Assembly: GCA_004352715.1 (NCBI GenBank)
Contig: SCFE01000058.1
Coordinates: forward strand, 545,514 to 609,513
Source of the DNA: Hofstenia miamia
Taxonomy: Eukaryota; Xenacoelomorpha; Acoela
Direction: 5' to 3'
Length of the DNA: 64,000 nt
The translations under genes were made by a program, and so were the position numbers. Under the pieces are notes generated by a model. That model was not told where the DNA came from. It worked only from the letters and a program-made list of their open reading frames with translations, and did no database searches. Below are positions 21,418 to 32,498 of the stretch, piece after piece (the stretch's first letter is position 1; the number at the start of each line of letters is the position of its first letter).

Positions 21418-22240
21418 GATTATTAAGCAAGCAAATATATGCTTGATTGAAAAACATGTTAGAATATAGGAAATTTTTTCAGTGATTGCTAGATGCGTGT
21501 AAGCATTAATCGATTGAATGTCATTGTTGAATACTTAATAGAATTTCTAAATATTTTCTAATATGTAGCCAAATCATACAGTTTCAAAAATGCCAGGTGA
21601 CATTGTTTGTACAATTATAATAGAAAATATTTGTGGTCACCATGCCTACAGGAAAAGTGGGATCCATAGTAGGGAAAAATGAAAAAAGTTAATTTTTTTA
21701 CAAGGTATGAAATGCATAAAGATGCTTTATATTTAACTCATTACTGCATTTTAAGCAATACTCTACCACACTTTGATAACATGTATTCAATTTTGAACAA
21801 TGCTATCATAGTGGATGTCATCTTGTATACAAGCATCCACATTCCCATGAATATTTACTCCCTTTAGTCTATCAAGACTAGCTTCCCTTTTAATTGAAAC
21901 TATTTAAACAGTAATTGGTGAATTATGAGATCCACATTTGCTTCAGTTATTAATCAATGTATTTTGTATAACTGCTTCAATTGCAAAAAGCAAATAACAA
22001 AACTAAATCCCCAAAGAAAGTATAGGTCAAAACCACATAGAAATATAATACCAAAGAATGAAGTTATCAAAAAAATGAAAGTGCCAAAAACTTAAATGCC
22101 GAAAACTTAAATGTCAAAAATGAATATAGCAAAAGATAAAATCTCAAATAAACACATATAAACAAATTTATTCAAAATTGTACATATTTCGCTAAATAAT
22201 CATAGCTTCATCAGTGAAATAAATGAGGGAAATTAAATAT
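21415..22240. other. AT-rich DNA, nothing recognised
   Basis: No ORF, repeat or RNA signature identified. Confidence 0.4.
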
Positions 22241-22244
22241 GGCT

Positions 22245-22700
22245 TTAGAATAGCTGTAGTATTTTGAAATGACGTAATTGTTTATTTAATAGTTTGATGT
22301 TGCATTCTTTTATAATAATTGCTTCGGCGATTATCACGTAATTGGTCTTAGTTATAATATTAAAATTTTCTTTCTTTAACTGATGGTAATGACAATAAAT
22401 TTCAGATTTTAAATAGTCTTTAAGGTTTATTCCTAGTTTGTAGATGTCACCTTGTTTCCCCAATGTAGGAGGCTGAACACTCATCACAGTTATATTTGCA
22501 AACAAAGGAGGAAGCCATGTGCATTGGAATAGGATCTTTGTTACTGAAAAATGATCAAGTTTTTGTTGAAGTAAATGTTGGAATTATTTTTGTTTCACAA
22601 TTGCGTAATTTTCTATTGATATTTTGAATTGGTCGCTTTAGGTATTCTTCTTGTTCAATATTTGGTAAAATCCGATATATGTTTTATAGTTGTCGTTAAT
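22245..22700 (-). pseudogene. Penelope-like element, GIY-YIG endonuclease end
   Basis: Minus-strand frame from about 22700: QEEYLKRPIQNINRKLRNCE, KIIPTFTSTK, KDPIPMHMASS, then KYNCDECSASYIGETR with the C..C and YIG core. The GIY-YIG domain continues with an HLQTR-like helix, SEIYCH and the C-terminal NFNIITKTNYV..AEAIIIKECNIKLLNKQL. KLRN..KI.P.F, KDPIP..L.SS and CxxC..YIGET are hallmarks of Penelope-like retroelements, whose endonuclease makes the priming nick. Two in-frame stops and a shift make it inactive. The reverse transcriptase part is missing. Confidence 0.85.
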
Positions 22701-22779
22701 TGTTATTGTTTTTGAAGCATTGGTCTAAGTATTTTTTCAAAAATAACAAGCAACAACAAAGTAATACAACTTAAAAAAT

Positions 22780-22965
22780 ATATTGGAGCTTCCCATACAT
22801 TGATCAACAAGAAAAATACCTAAAGCAAAAAATTCAAAACATCAATATAAAATTACGCAATTATGAAATAAAAATAATTCCAAAATTTACTTCAACAAAG
22901 ATTTCATCATTTTTCAGTAACAAAGATCCTTTTCTGATGCATTTTGCTTACATAAATTTTGACAC
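22780..22965 (+). pseudogene. Penelope-like fragment, opposite orientation
   Basis: Plus strand: YWSFPYIDQQEKYLKQKIQN, then INIKLRNYEIKIIPKFTS, then FFSNKDPFLMHF. This is the same segment that precedes the endonuclease in the minus copy. At DNA level 22500-22670 and 22790-22960 are imperfect inverted repeats with arms of about 165 bases around a loop of about 120 bases. The fragment stops before the YIG domain. Confidence 0.82.
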
Positions 22966-23214
22966 AATTCTTAGCTTCATATGATGAAGTAATGTAATTA
23001 AATATTATTTCCCATATGTTTCCTTGCTGTGAGCATATTTAAACACATACCTCATAAATTTTACTATTCATAGAATATGTGGTGCTTATGTAATAATTCT
23101 GCAAATTAGAAAATATATGCAGAAGTATATTTTCTTGATTTCTTCTTGGATATTGGAAACCTTAAAAAATTTAATCATTTCCTTAGTAATTGAAAAAATC
23201 ATGTACATTTTTAG

Positions 23215-23333
23215 ATATTAATGAATGTAAAAGTGAAAGCATATGTGGAGATCATTCAAGATGTGAAAATATTGAAGGATCTTATGATTGCATTTATAAT
23301 CAAGGTCATGAGAGACATTCAAAAGATTGTAGG
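23215..23333 (+). pseudogene. degenerate EGF-like exon (EGF gene 1)
   Basis: After a CATTTTTAG acceptor the exon reads D-I-N-E-C, SESICGDHSRCENIEGSYDC, then IYNQGHERHSKDC. Cysteine 5 of the EGF fold, expected two residues after C4, is Tyr, so the C5 partner disulfide cannot form. The best donor (TGTAGG|GTATGT) gives phase 0, unlike the phase 1 donors of the other EGF exons. Either the exon is decaying or it ends differently, for example at the weak GATT|GTAGGG. A mariner element inserted 400 bases downstream. The intron between this and the exon at 7323 would be about 15.8 kb. Confidence 0.7.
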
Positions 23334-23736
23334 GTATGTTGAAAAGAATTCTTTGAAATTTTGTAATCAGAATGATATTAATAGATTAACATGACAAGTA
23401 GGTCTTCTATTTTCAATGATTACATGAAAAGAAATTAATGTTAATGATTGTCTATAATTGAAGCCATTTCATTAGCACATTTAAGCTACATATAGTCTGT
23501 AATATTCAAATATTGTTCAAATTTCAAGTATTTCTAGAATTTTTTGCAGAAATTCAAAGCATTTAAAAACAGCAAACCTAACCTTATTTTTAAGAGATAC
23601 AATGATTGTCAAACAAATTATTCAATGTAAGCATTTTCAATTACCAAAATGTCAAAATCCACGCTATCAGTACAAAATAGATTGTCATAATCCTACAAAT
23701 AATGAAAATTTTTTACCGTTGTAAAGTTCCTTCATG

Positions 23737-24604
23737 TACGAGGGTAAGTAAACTATTATCTGCAATGCTGTTATATTTCTTGTTATGTTGGTAGTAGTTT
23801 CGAGAAGCGTAGATGGCACAATGCGTGGTTTTATTGTTATGAATGCACACATTAGACGCTACTAGGTCAGTTTAGGGTCTGTTTGCATAAAAAAAGAGCA
23901 ACGTTCAGTTATTCGTTTTTTTTGGTCAGAATGTGTGCCAGGGGCCGAAATTTATCGAATACTTTCTGTACAGTACGGGAACAGTGTGTTTCTCAACGGA
24001 GTGTCTACGAATGGATTGAAAAATTCAAAAATGGTCGTACGAGTGTTACGCAAGACAAAGGAGCCGGCCCACCAGTTACGTCAAAATGAGGAGAACATTG
24101 AACGTGTACGTGAAATGATTCTGTGAGACAGACGGGCAACTATTGATAAAGTGGCTTACTGACAAGTTGAAACCTGCAATTCAAAGCAAACGCCGAGGAC
24201 TGCTGTCAAATGGCGTTGTGTTGTTGCACGACAACGCCCGCCCACATACTGCTGCCTACACTGTTGAAACGCTTCAGAAACTTAACTTTAGAGTGCTGGG
24301 TCATCCTTCGTATAGTCCTGACCTTGCCCTATACGGATTTCCACTTGTTTGATCCGCTCAAGCTGGCATTAGGCCGTAGATTCACCTCGGATGAAGCAGT
24401 AAAAGAAGCGGTGAATTCCTGGCTTGCAGCTCAACCAAATACCTTTTTTTATGAGGGGTTCAGAATGCTTGTGCAAAGATGGACCAAGTGCATTGAAAAA
24501 CAAGGGATTACGTTGAAAAATAATGTACATGTAATTTTTCTATTTTATTAAAATAAAATTCAAAACTGCATTGTGGATAATAGTTTACTTACAAACACAG
24601 ATAT
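23737..24604 (+). mobile_element. mariner element, internally deleted
   Basis: Terminal inverted repeats share GTAAGTAAACTATTATC (left about 23744-23760, right complement at about 24576-24592) with a TA at the left edge. The transposase N-terminal half shows EQRSVIRFFWSECVPGAEIYR and the second HTH VYEWIEKFKNGRTSVTQD. A large deletion follows, and the C-terminal part carries LLSNGVVLLHDNARPHTA with the second catalytic Asp, then HPSYSPDLALYGF, FTSDEAVKEAVNSWL and RWTKCIEKQG. The first catalytic Asp region is gone and frames shift at about 24120 and 24340. Family: DD34D mariner. Confidence 0.88.
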
Positions 24605-26100
24605 TTAGTTTATCTGATAATTGCTTTTTAAATAAAAAGAAAGGCAATAGGGCATACTTATTGTGTAAATGGGGTTTAATGAAGTTGAATTATTCAAAGA
24701 TTCCATGAAAATGATTTTTTTTCATTTTTAAAACATGATATGTTCTTCCTTGTGAATTTATCTTTATTTAAAAAGCAATTATCAAATTTACCGAATGTAG
24801 TTTGTTTCTTAATGATAAAATTCAATAGAGCGTTTTTGTATTTACTACTTCAATTTTATGATATAATGCCACTTATCCCCAAAGTTTTTGTTGAATGAAT
24901 AATTATAGAGATCGAAGCCTTCTTTTCTGTAAAAAGTTTTTCTTCAGACCTTTTATTAAAATACAAAACCAATATGAGATTCAAAAATTGCCTTTAGACA
25001 ATAAGTTTTCCTTTATGACTTATTTTCTTATTCACAAAACTTACAACATTTCAGAGTTAGTAACTTTGTAAAGATTTAAAAAGTTTTTAAACATGATAAG
25101 ATAAAATAAGGTATCCTGTATTCCAATAAATTTAACAATTTTAAACTATTTTATTTTCTCAATAGCTTTAAAAATTGTAAACCATAAATAAAAATTGTTT
25201 AACACTAGAAAACGTAAGTGGTGAGATTTGACCACTTTTAATCTTTCATTTCATATTAATTGTCAACAATGAGTGATCCATCGATGAAAATTTATGACAT
25301 TTAATAGATTTGCAAGTTAAATGGATTTATCAAAAAATTAAATTTAGAAAGGATTTAATGGCATACTATTTGCGAAAAACCTTTAAAATCTGACCACTAA
25401 TACTACTAGCTGCTATGTTCAGGATATATGTTAAATCAAAATTTAGACCAAGCCCAGTCCGACCTCAAAACCCTCAGAAGTTGCTGACAATAAATTTGTA
25501 GAAATTGATTCTGAAAATCCATGACTGGAAATGGTTATAAGCCATCTCTGGAGATGTTTTACAAAGTATTTGTTCATCAAAAACTTTTGTGATAGGAGTT
25601 TGGGATAGGTGGAAGTCAATTTAAGCCTGCTTAATTGGAAAAATTCACATCCTTATTCTATATGAGGAGATTTTCTAAGAAATTGAATGTTCCGTTCTCT
25701 TGACAGAATGGATATGAATTGTGTTTGTTGATTGACAACATGAGCCAAGATTAGTTCAAGATTATTTTTAAATATATATTCTGTGGCATAATGGTGTGAA
25801 GACAGAAGGATAATAAAAAGAGACAACTAAGACTGTCAGTAAACTTGTGACTTAATTATTCAACTTTTGTAAAAACACAATTATTATTATTTAAATTTTG
25901 TAAAACAATTTGTGCAGGTTCGGAATTATGTTTATCAGCAAAATGTTTTGGCAAAATTATGAAGACGAAACCCGCTACAGCTAATTACTAATGACGTTGA
26001 GTTATCAAAGCAGACAAAAGGATTGTAAACAAATTTGAATCAACAAACAGGTACATGCCAATTATTTTAGTGCTTGTGAAAAATTATTATAAATAGCTTG
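24605..26100. other. AT-rich non-coding DNA
   Basis: No gene recognised. TTAACACTAGAA at about 25199 resembles the ends of the piggyBac-like elements at 46.6 and 53.7 kb, but no partner end was found. Confidence 0.4.
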
Positions 26101-26800
26101 CAATGGATTTATTTGATGATGAATTGATTCCACTAGATTTCTCTTTATTGTATCATCAGGTTTGATTATATTAATGACAATGCAAAGCTAAACGTCTGAG
26201 CACATGAGCGGTTCTTTGGTGGTCCCCAAATTCAATTAAAGAGATTCTTGGAGCCGCTGCACATTCATCTATTCAAAATGCGGTGCAGCTGGTAGCCGAA
26301 ACTCACGGGTGCTCTTAGGTTAGGTGTAGGTTTAGGGATTTTATTCATTGTAGCTTTCCAATAGATTCACCTTGCATAACAAGCCATGTCATCAAACAGC
26401 TAGACAGCTACCCTTAGGCTAACCCACTTTTTTAGATCCAAATTATTACTGTGTTTTAATAAACACTATTACACATGCAATAAGGTGCCTACGAGCCCTG
26501 AACTATCTGACATGTGTATATTAATTACCATATTAATTAGTGTCATATGTGACCATTGAATCGGACTGTTAAACTTCCAGTTTTTGCTGACATTATATAT
26601 TGTTCATATATACCTAGGGTTTATTTATTTATCTATACGTGTATGGTTATGTATATGTAAGATCTATAATAAGCTAATGCAACCAGGTTGCGAATATTCA
26701 GTAAGCTTATTTGTCAGTTATAACAAAAACAATCAATACACTAAATTACAAAAGCACTGAACAGGGGCATACGCAGAATTTTCTGACGGGGGGACATCAT
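26100..26800 (+). repeat. dispersed repeat A, third copy
   Basis: Matches 1755-2480 (+) and 6000-6620 (-): GCTAAACGTCTGAGCACA, GGTGCAGCTGGTAGC, GGGTGCTCTTAGGTTAGG and, further on, AAGCTAATGCAACCAGGTTG. It ends at about 26760, where a CAGGGGCATACGCAG stretch, typical of some DNA-transposon termini, leads into repeat B. Confidence 0.7.
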
Positions 26801-27423
26801 CGTCATTATGTAGCATCATCCAATATTAATCAGAAAAAAGCTGCAAACGTCGCAAAAGAGACTAAGATCGAAAGAGAGTTAATTAAAAAATATTACAATC
26901 AATTAGTTGCTATGATTTCAGATTAATTTGTAAAATGCAACCAAGAATAAAATATGTGTCAATAAAAAGATAAATGTATCTGTCGATAAAAATACTTTTG
27001 ACAAAACGACGCTTACGTTATTTTATCGCCGCCATCTTAGCAGAAGTTTGAAATTTAAATCGACAGGTACTTCTTTTGAAATACTATAAATACATTGAAA
27101 CTTACTGTAAGCATTTGATAAAGAATTTTACTTAGAATTCTTATTTTTCATCTTATTAACAGTTTGATTATTAATATAATGTCGAGCTAATCGAGCGGTG
27201 TTTAGTAGTGGTCTGGATACATCACAGGGAACGATTCAAGGGTCTCTGTGCCAGACCATGAAAGTGCACTTAAGTTAGGTGTAAGGGTTTTCTCTCGATT
27301 AGCCGACTAGCATTTCTCTTCTACATGTATTAAATAACTAACTCTCAACAAATGGTTGGATAACCAAACCTGAGGGATTATATTAATATTGGTTTAGATC
27401 TAAATTAGCGACCTATAATCGAC
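26801..27423 (+). repeat. repeat B, copy 1
   Basis: Almost identical to 27700-28323 at an offset of 899-900 bases. It contains a 40-codon frame rich in Lys/Glu (KKAANVAKETKIERELIKKY) and TACTATAAATAC at about 27080. It ends exactly at the single N at 27424. Confidence 0.9.
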
Positions 27424-27424
27424 N

Positions 27425-27625
27425 TTTAATATCACAAGCTTTATTTATTTTCTTTGCTTTTTCTAATTGGTTTATTTGTCTTTCTGTTAAAAGAAATGGA
27501 AGGGGAGTTCCTTGGCTAGAATTACTAACTCTTAAAGTTATAGGACTTGAGTTTTTAATACTTTTCTTCAATTTATTTAATTGACCATCAGTTAAGTATA
27601 AGTTATAGTTCTTATATTCTGTCAT
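27425..27625 (-). CDS. fragment of a virus-like (Polinton/Maverick-type) Lys-rich protein, partial
   Basis: Minus strand from ATG at 27625: about 67 residues, then the frame runs into the N at 27424, so its C-terminus is not in the assembly. It has two related halves, LTDGQLNKLKKSIKNSSPIT and LLTERQINQLEKAKKINKAC. Each is an LT..Q(L/I)..L.KA(I/K)KN helix followed by a TLRVS- or DIK-type strand. From memory, this doubled motif opens an uncharacterised protein often found with virus-like Polinton/Maverick-type elements in invertebrates. The assignment rests on the motif only. No stop or shift interrupts it here. The role is unknown. Confidence 0.5.
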
Positions 27626-27642
27626 TTGTATATATAAGTAAG

Positions 27643-27678
27643 AGTGAAAATAATTTCACTACAGAGAACAAAGTTCTC
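27643..27678. promoter_or_regulatory. two adjacent short hairpins upstream of the virus-like ORF
   Basis: Perfect stems AGTGAAA/TTTCACT (27643-27649 with 27654-27660, loop ATAA) and GAGAAC/GTTCTC (27664-27669 with 27673-27678, loop AAA). They lie just upstream of the ATG at 27625 on the minus strand, beside a TATATATA stretch. A role in promoter or leader function is inferred only. Confidence 0.45.
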
Positions 27679-27699
27679 CTTGAAAGAAAAAACAACTAT

Positions 27700-28323
27700 C
27701 GTCATTATGTAGCATCATCCAATATTAATCAGAAAAAAGCTGCAAACGTCGCAAAAGAGACTAAGATCGAAAGAGAGTTAATTAAAAAATATTACAATCA
27801 ATTAGTTGCTATGATTTCAGATTAATTTGTAAAATGCAACCAAGAATAAAATATGTGTCAATAAAAAGATAAATGTATCTGTTGATAAAAATACTTTTGA
27901 CAAAACGACGCTTACGTTATTTTATCGCCGCCATCTTGGCAGAAGTTTGAAATTTAAATCGACAGGTACTTCTTTTGAAATACTATAAATACATTGAAAC
28001 TTACTGTAAGCATTTGATAAAGAATTTTACTTAGAATTCTTATTTTTCATCTTATTAATGGTTTGATTATTTAATACAATGTCGAGCTAATCAAGCAGTG
28101 TTTAGTAGTGGTCTGGATACATCACAGGGAACGATTCAAGGGTCTCTGTGCCAGACCATGAAAGTGCACTTAAGTTAGGTGTAAGGGTTTTCTCTCGATT
28201 AGCCGACTAGCATTTCTCTTCTACATGTATTAAATAACTAACTCTCAACAAATGGTTGGATAACCAAACCTGAGGGATTATATTAATATTGGTTTAGATC
28301 TAAATTAGCGACCTATAATCGAC
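27700..28323 (+). repeat. repeat B, copy 2
   Basis: Near-identical to copy 1, but joined on its left to the virus-like ORF instead of to repeat A. It continues on its right into unique sequence. Confidence 0.9.
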
Positions 28324-29030
28324 CGATATAATGACCTTACATGTAGTAATTGTAAATGTAGGTTAGGAAGTTGTTCAATTAGAATTTATTTAACTAAGCC
28401 AATATATTTCGGTAATGGCTACATATAATATTGAATGAACAACTAGTAACAGTTTCCGGTTGCAAGTAGATATAACACTTTCACACAATGGAGATTAAGT
28501 CGAGTTGTGTCATGTCTTGAGTAAGCACTGAGCTAATGTAGGGTACACATAAGCTATCTTGATTGAGCTGAGAAGTGGCACTCAAGCATCGGATGGAATG
28601 GTGAAATTGGATGTGGAGATCCGCTTCGGGCAGATGCCCACTAGAAGATCACTGCAGAGGTTACCGCATGGCTTCGTCACCTAAAAAGTGATTAGTTAAT
28701 TGAGGTTACATAACGTAATAGGAGAAACTAGTCAAGCAGTAAGAATAAGTAAATCCTCACCCGCAATAACACAGCTAATGTTACAAGGTAACAGTAGATT
28801 AACAGTGATAAAGCCTGGTAGAGGATGTTACAATTACCTAATGCGGGGTGAAGCCCCGCGAAAATATTTGAAAATATTGATAAAATAGACCCTAAAAAGC
28901 GCATTTCACAATCCTAGATAATAAATTTTTCATTTTTTAAGAAAAATTTTTTGATTTATCCAGTCAGAATCAAATTTGGAAACCTGACGGGGGGACATTC
29001 CACCTTGTCCTCCCCCTGCTTAGGGCCACT
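28324..29030. other. GC-richer segment with short ORFs and a hairpin
   Basis: About 28560-28890 is visibly less AT-rich than its surroundings. It has two short plus-strand frames: one reading GMVKLDVEIRFGQMPTRRSL and ending LPHGFVT (stop at about 28683), and MRLHNVIGETSQAVRISKSS at 28700-28888. GCGGGG (28843-28848) pairs with CCCCGC (28854-28859) as a hairpin. A CTGACGGGGGGACAT word at about 28985 repeats that at 26782. Neither ORF is recognised. Confidence 0.4.
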
Positions 29031-30017
29031 GGCACTGAGAACATTTCCGCAACATGAGGTTTGTTTGTGAGTCACAACAGTTTCCACGGTAACTGGTGAT
29101 CATTTACCAATCCACGTTCCTCCTTGAATTGCATTGCTTGGCGTCAGGTTTTGACCCTAATAACATCCTGCTGCTTTTGATCTAAATGAATTGAAAGGAA
29201 TGATAAGAAGAAAGAAATACCGACTCTATAGTATCAACCTATCCTAATGGCTTTGAAAGCTGGACGAATTGGGATCATACATGTGGTTAAAAGGATTAAT
29301 CATCGTAAATTGTTAAAGCATTCCGGAAATATGTCTATATTGCTACATTTACAGATTCTACATGGCGACCATGACAGGCGCCTGATACATGCAATAAAGG
29401 AATAGAGAGAAATAGAATTGATTTAAGAAGATATTCTTCTTGTCAAGGAAAATTCTCTGAAGCGGGGTTCTCATGATTAGTTGAGGATTTGGAATTATAA
29501 TATACACCTCGGGACTACAATTAGATGCAGGTATTTATATTTTGAGTTACTATTAATTAACTATTTACTTATACAACAAATTCAATTGTTTCTAAAAATG
29601 AATTCCTACCGAGGTAAGGGTTTTTAGGTATTCAGAATTTCATAAAGTCAAAATTGAACACTCTCACAAAGCCTGGTCAGAAAAACACAGATGAGAAATC
29701 ATTTATACTAAAACTTGAAGTCAATCAAAAACTCACTTCAAAATATTTTAAACATCAATTTCTACATCAATGGAAAAGAAATGTTTTCGCTTTAAACTTT
29801 GAATTGTTGAGATATTAATAAAGCTTTATCAAACAAAGAATATTTGAGTGCACACTTGAGATGTAAAAACATGAACTCAGCCCAAGTTACTCAGACTCAA
29901 CTTGAAAACTATGGCAGATTATTACTTATATTTATGTTAGTGAATTACATTAATGTTTAGGAATGAATGATGACCCCTAAAAGGCAAGCTGAACTTTAAA
30001 AAGATAGTGGAGGTCAT
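29031..30017. other. non-coding DNA, nothing recognised
   Basis: No coding or repeat structure identified. Confidence 0.4.
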
Positions 30018-30019
30018 TA

Positions 30020-30052
<33 letters not shown>

Positions 30053-30235
30053 NNNNNNNNNNNNNNNNNNNNNNNNNNNNNNNNNNNNNNNNNNNNNNNN
30101 NNNNNNNNNNNNNNNNNNNNNNNNNNNNNNNNNNNNNNNNNNNNNNNNNNNNNNNNNNNNNNNNNNNNNNNNNNNNNNNNNNNNNNNNNNNNNNNNNNNN
30201 NNNNNNNNNNNNNNNNNNNNNNNNNNNNNNNNNNN

Positions 30236-30264
<29 letters not shown>
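30018..30264. repeat. (TA)n array with 183-N gap (30053-30235)
   Basis: TA repeats on both sides. Confidence 0.95.
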
Positions 30265-30269
<5 letters not shown>

Positions 30270-30770
30270 TTGTTATTTTATCCTTAGTTCCATAATCAGT
30301 TGTTATATTGCATAGTAATGTAATGTAATTTAATGATCTTAAACATCTTATTTTTTAAAATGAATAGCAATTTTGGAAGCTATTTGCTTGTCTATTTTGT
30401 ATTTCTATTTGAATAATCGATCATAATAGGTTAATTTTAAAACCATCTTTGGCCAGAACCTATTTGGAACAATTGCCCCCCCCTACCTAAATCATCATTC
30501 AAATAAATTCTAATTGAATTTTGAATCTTAAAGTAAGTATTAGTAGAATAAGTTCAATTAACAAACGCATTTAATTGGTACTGCGATATTTGAAAGATTT
30601 TCAAAAGAATTCACATTATATGCTTTATTAAATAAAATTTAGTATATTCTATACAGTTAATTTTTGTTTCTACATAATCCGGTTTTTTATGGCACCAAAG
30701 AAAATATTTACATTCAATTTTCTGAAAGTAAATTTGCTTAATGCATCAAAGTGAAAAAATAGCTGTCTTA
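30265..30770. other. AT-rich DNA, nothing recognised
   Basis: No feature seen apart from a C9 run near 30476-30484. Confidence 0.4.
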
Positions 30771-30779
30771 TTGTGGTGC

Positions 30780-31790
30780 TGCTACCTTCACCCAGGATGA
30801 TCACCATGTGGTGGCACAGGGGTTACTCAAGAGAGTGTTTCCCTACCTTTCAAAAATGTACTACAAGAGAAATAAGATAATGAATACAACATTTGTAGCA
30901 TTATTTATGTTAGATTTTTGCTACCTGTAAAAGGGAAAGTACAGCCAGAGTTAACAAAAGTTTGTCATTTGATGTACTTGGTTGATTACTTTAGGCTTAG
31001 AGGCTTTGGGTTGCAAGAGTTCAAGGTTGTCTTTACATGTGGAAGCTTCTTTACTCTAGAATGCTTTTTCCACATATTTAAGTTTCTTCTCAACTACATT
31101 AGCTGACATGGAATTTTAATTTCTTCCCAATTGCTTTGAAACCATTTTGTCTTTTGTAGGTTCTTACAGATGGTGATAACTTCACTTCTTTTCATCTTAG
31201 TTTTATTCTTCATAGTACATAGACTATCTACCTTGCAATTCTTTTTAATTGTTACTCTTTTGCTTTTCAAAGACTGTTGCTACTACTTTTCCACACACTC
31301 TAAAGTGTATTAGAATTCTTGCAAACTGCATAAGCAATTTCAAAGGTAAATAGCACTAGTCACATTAGTATGATTTTGTAGTTAAAGGTTGACTAATTCA
31401 TATTTTTTTGCAATGTAAACTGTAGTAGGTCCTATGTGTCTAAAGTACCACTGAACTCTTCAGGTTCATTTCTACTGATGCATTTTATGCATTGCCAAGG
31501 TGGTCACCATGTGATTGCTCTGGCTTCATTCAGAGTGGTTAGCATGTGGCAGCACATGGGCTATGCAAGAGGGTGCGTTTCTACCCTTCAGAAATCTACA
31601 ACAGGAGAAATATGAAAATGATTACATAATTATGTAGCTTTATATATGTTAGATTTGGGCCACAAGTAAATCAGAATTCAAATTGAGAGTAGTCAACACT
31701 TTGTCACTTAATGTACTGGGTTCCTTACATTAGGTTAAAAGCTTAAAGGCAAAAAAATTCAAGGTTTGTTGCTTAGCCAATAGCTTGTTG
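30780..31790. repeat. diverged direct repeat pair
   Basis: Two segments of about 270 bases, 30780-31050 and 31525-31790, share ordered words: GGTNAxCATGTGG, GCACA(G)GGG, CTACCTTTCA/CTACCCTTCA, ACAAGAGAAAT/ACAGGAGAAAT, ATGTTAGATTT and TCACTTAATGTACT-like. They share one orientation and are about 745 bases apart. No ORF. Confidence 0.75.
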
Positions 31791-31799
31791 TTTTTGGAG

Positions 31800-32460
31800 A
31801 GAAAAGCCCTAAACTTTGCATTAGTTTTCTACTTGAATTTGCTTTATTTTTAACACAATTCATAATATTAATATAGTTGATCACCATGTGTTTTGGTTTT
31901 TTGTTAAATAATGTGATATTATCCCTCAAAAATTAATAATTTTTATATTTTTAATAATTTAAGTGCAGTAACTTTTAATTTTAAATATTAAATTGCAAGC
32001 ATTAAGATGTATTCAAACTTATCCAGATGAATGTCAAACTGTAATTTAAAACTAGAAAATAAAATTTGTTTGAGCAACTTTAAAGCAAAAGCATCACGTT
32101 CATCCTCCATTCAAACAACTGTTACAACAAAATTAGGCAAGATAAGTTAGGTTATTCAACATTGCAGAATTATTATAATCATTTTTATTTGATTATATTT
32201 CTAAAATTCTCAGATTTTAAGAAATCAAACTTTTAGCTTTCAAAAACCTAAGTTAGATTCTTAAGTATGGCATAAAACTTAGTTTTTTTTCATACCCATT
32301 AACTTTAAATATAATTGAATCCTTGTAAAATCATCTCCTTGTTCTCTTTCACTTAAATGATTAAATTTCCTCAAAAAGAAATTGATTTGAAATAAAATAT
32401 TTTTTCAACAAGAACAGGTTTCTAAAATATCACACTTCCTTTTAGATGTTTCTCGGGGCA
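31800..32460. other. AT-rich DNA, nothing recognised
   Basis: No feature seen. Confidence 0.4.
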
Positions 32461-32464
32461 CCCT

Positions 32465-32466
<2 letters not shown>

Positions 32467-32498
<32 letters not shown>

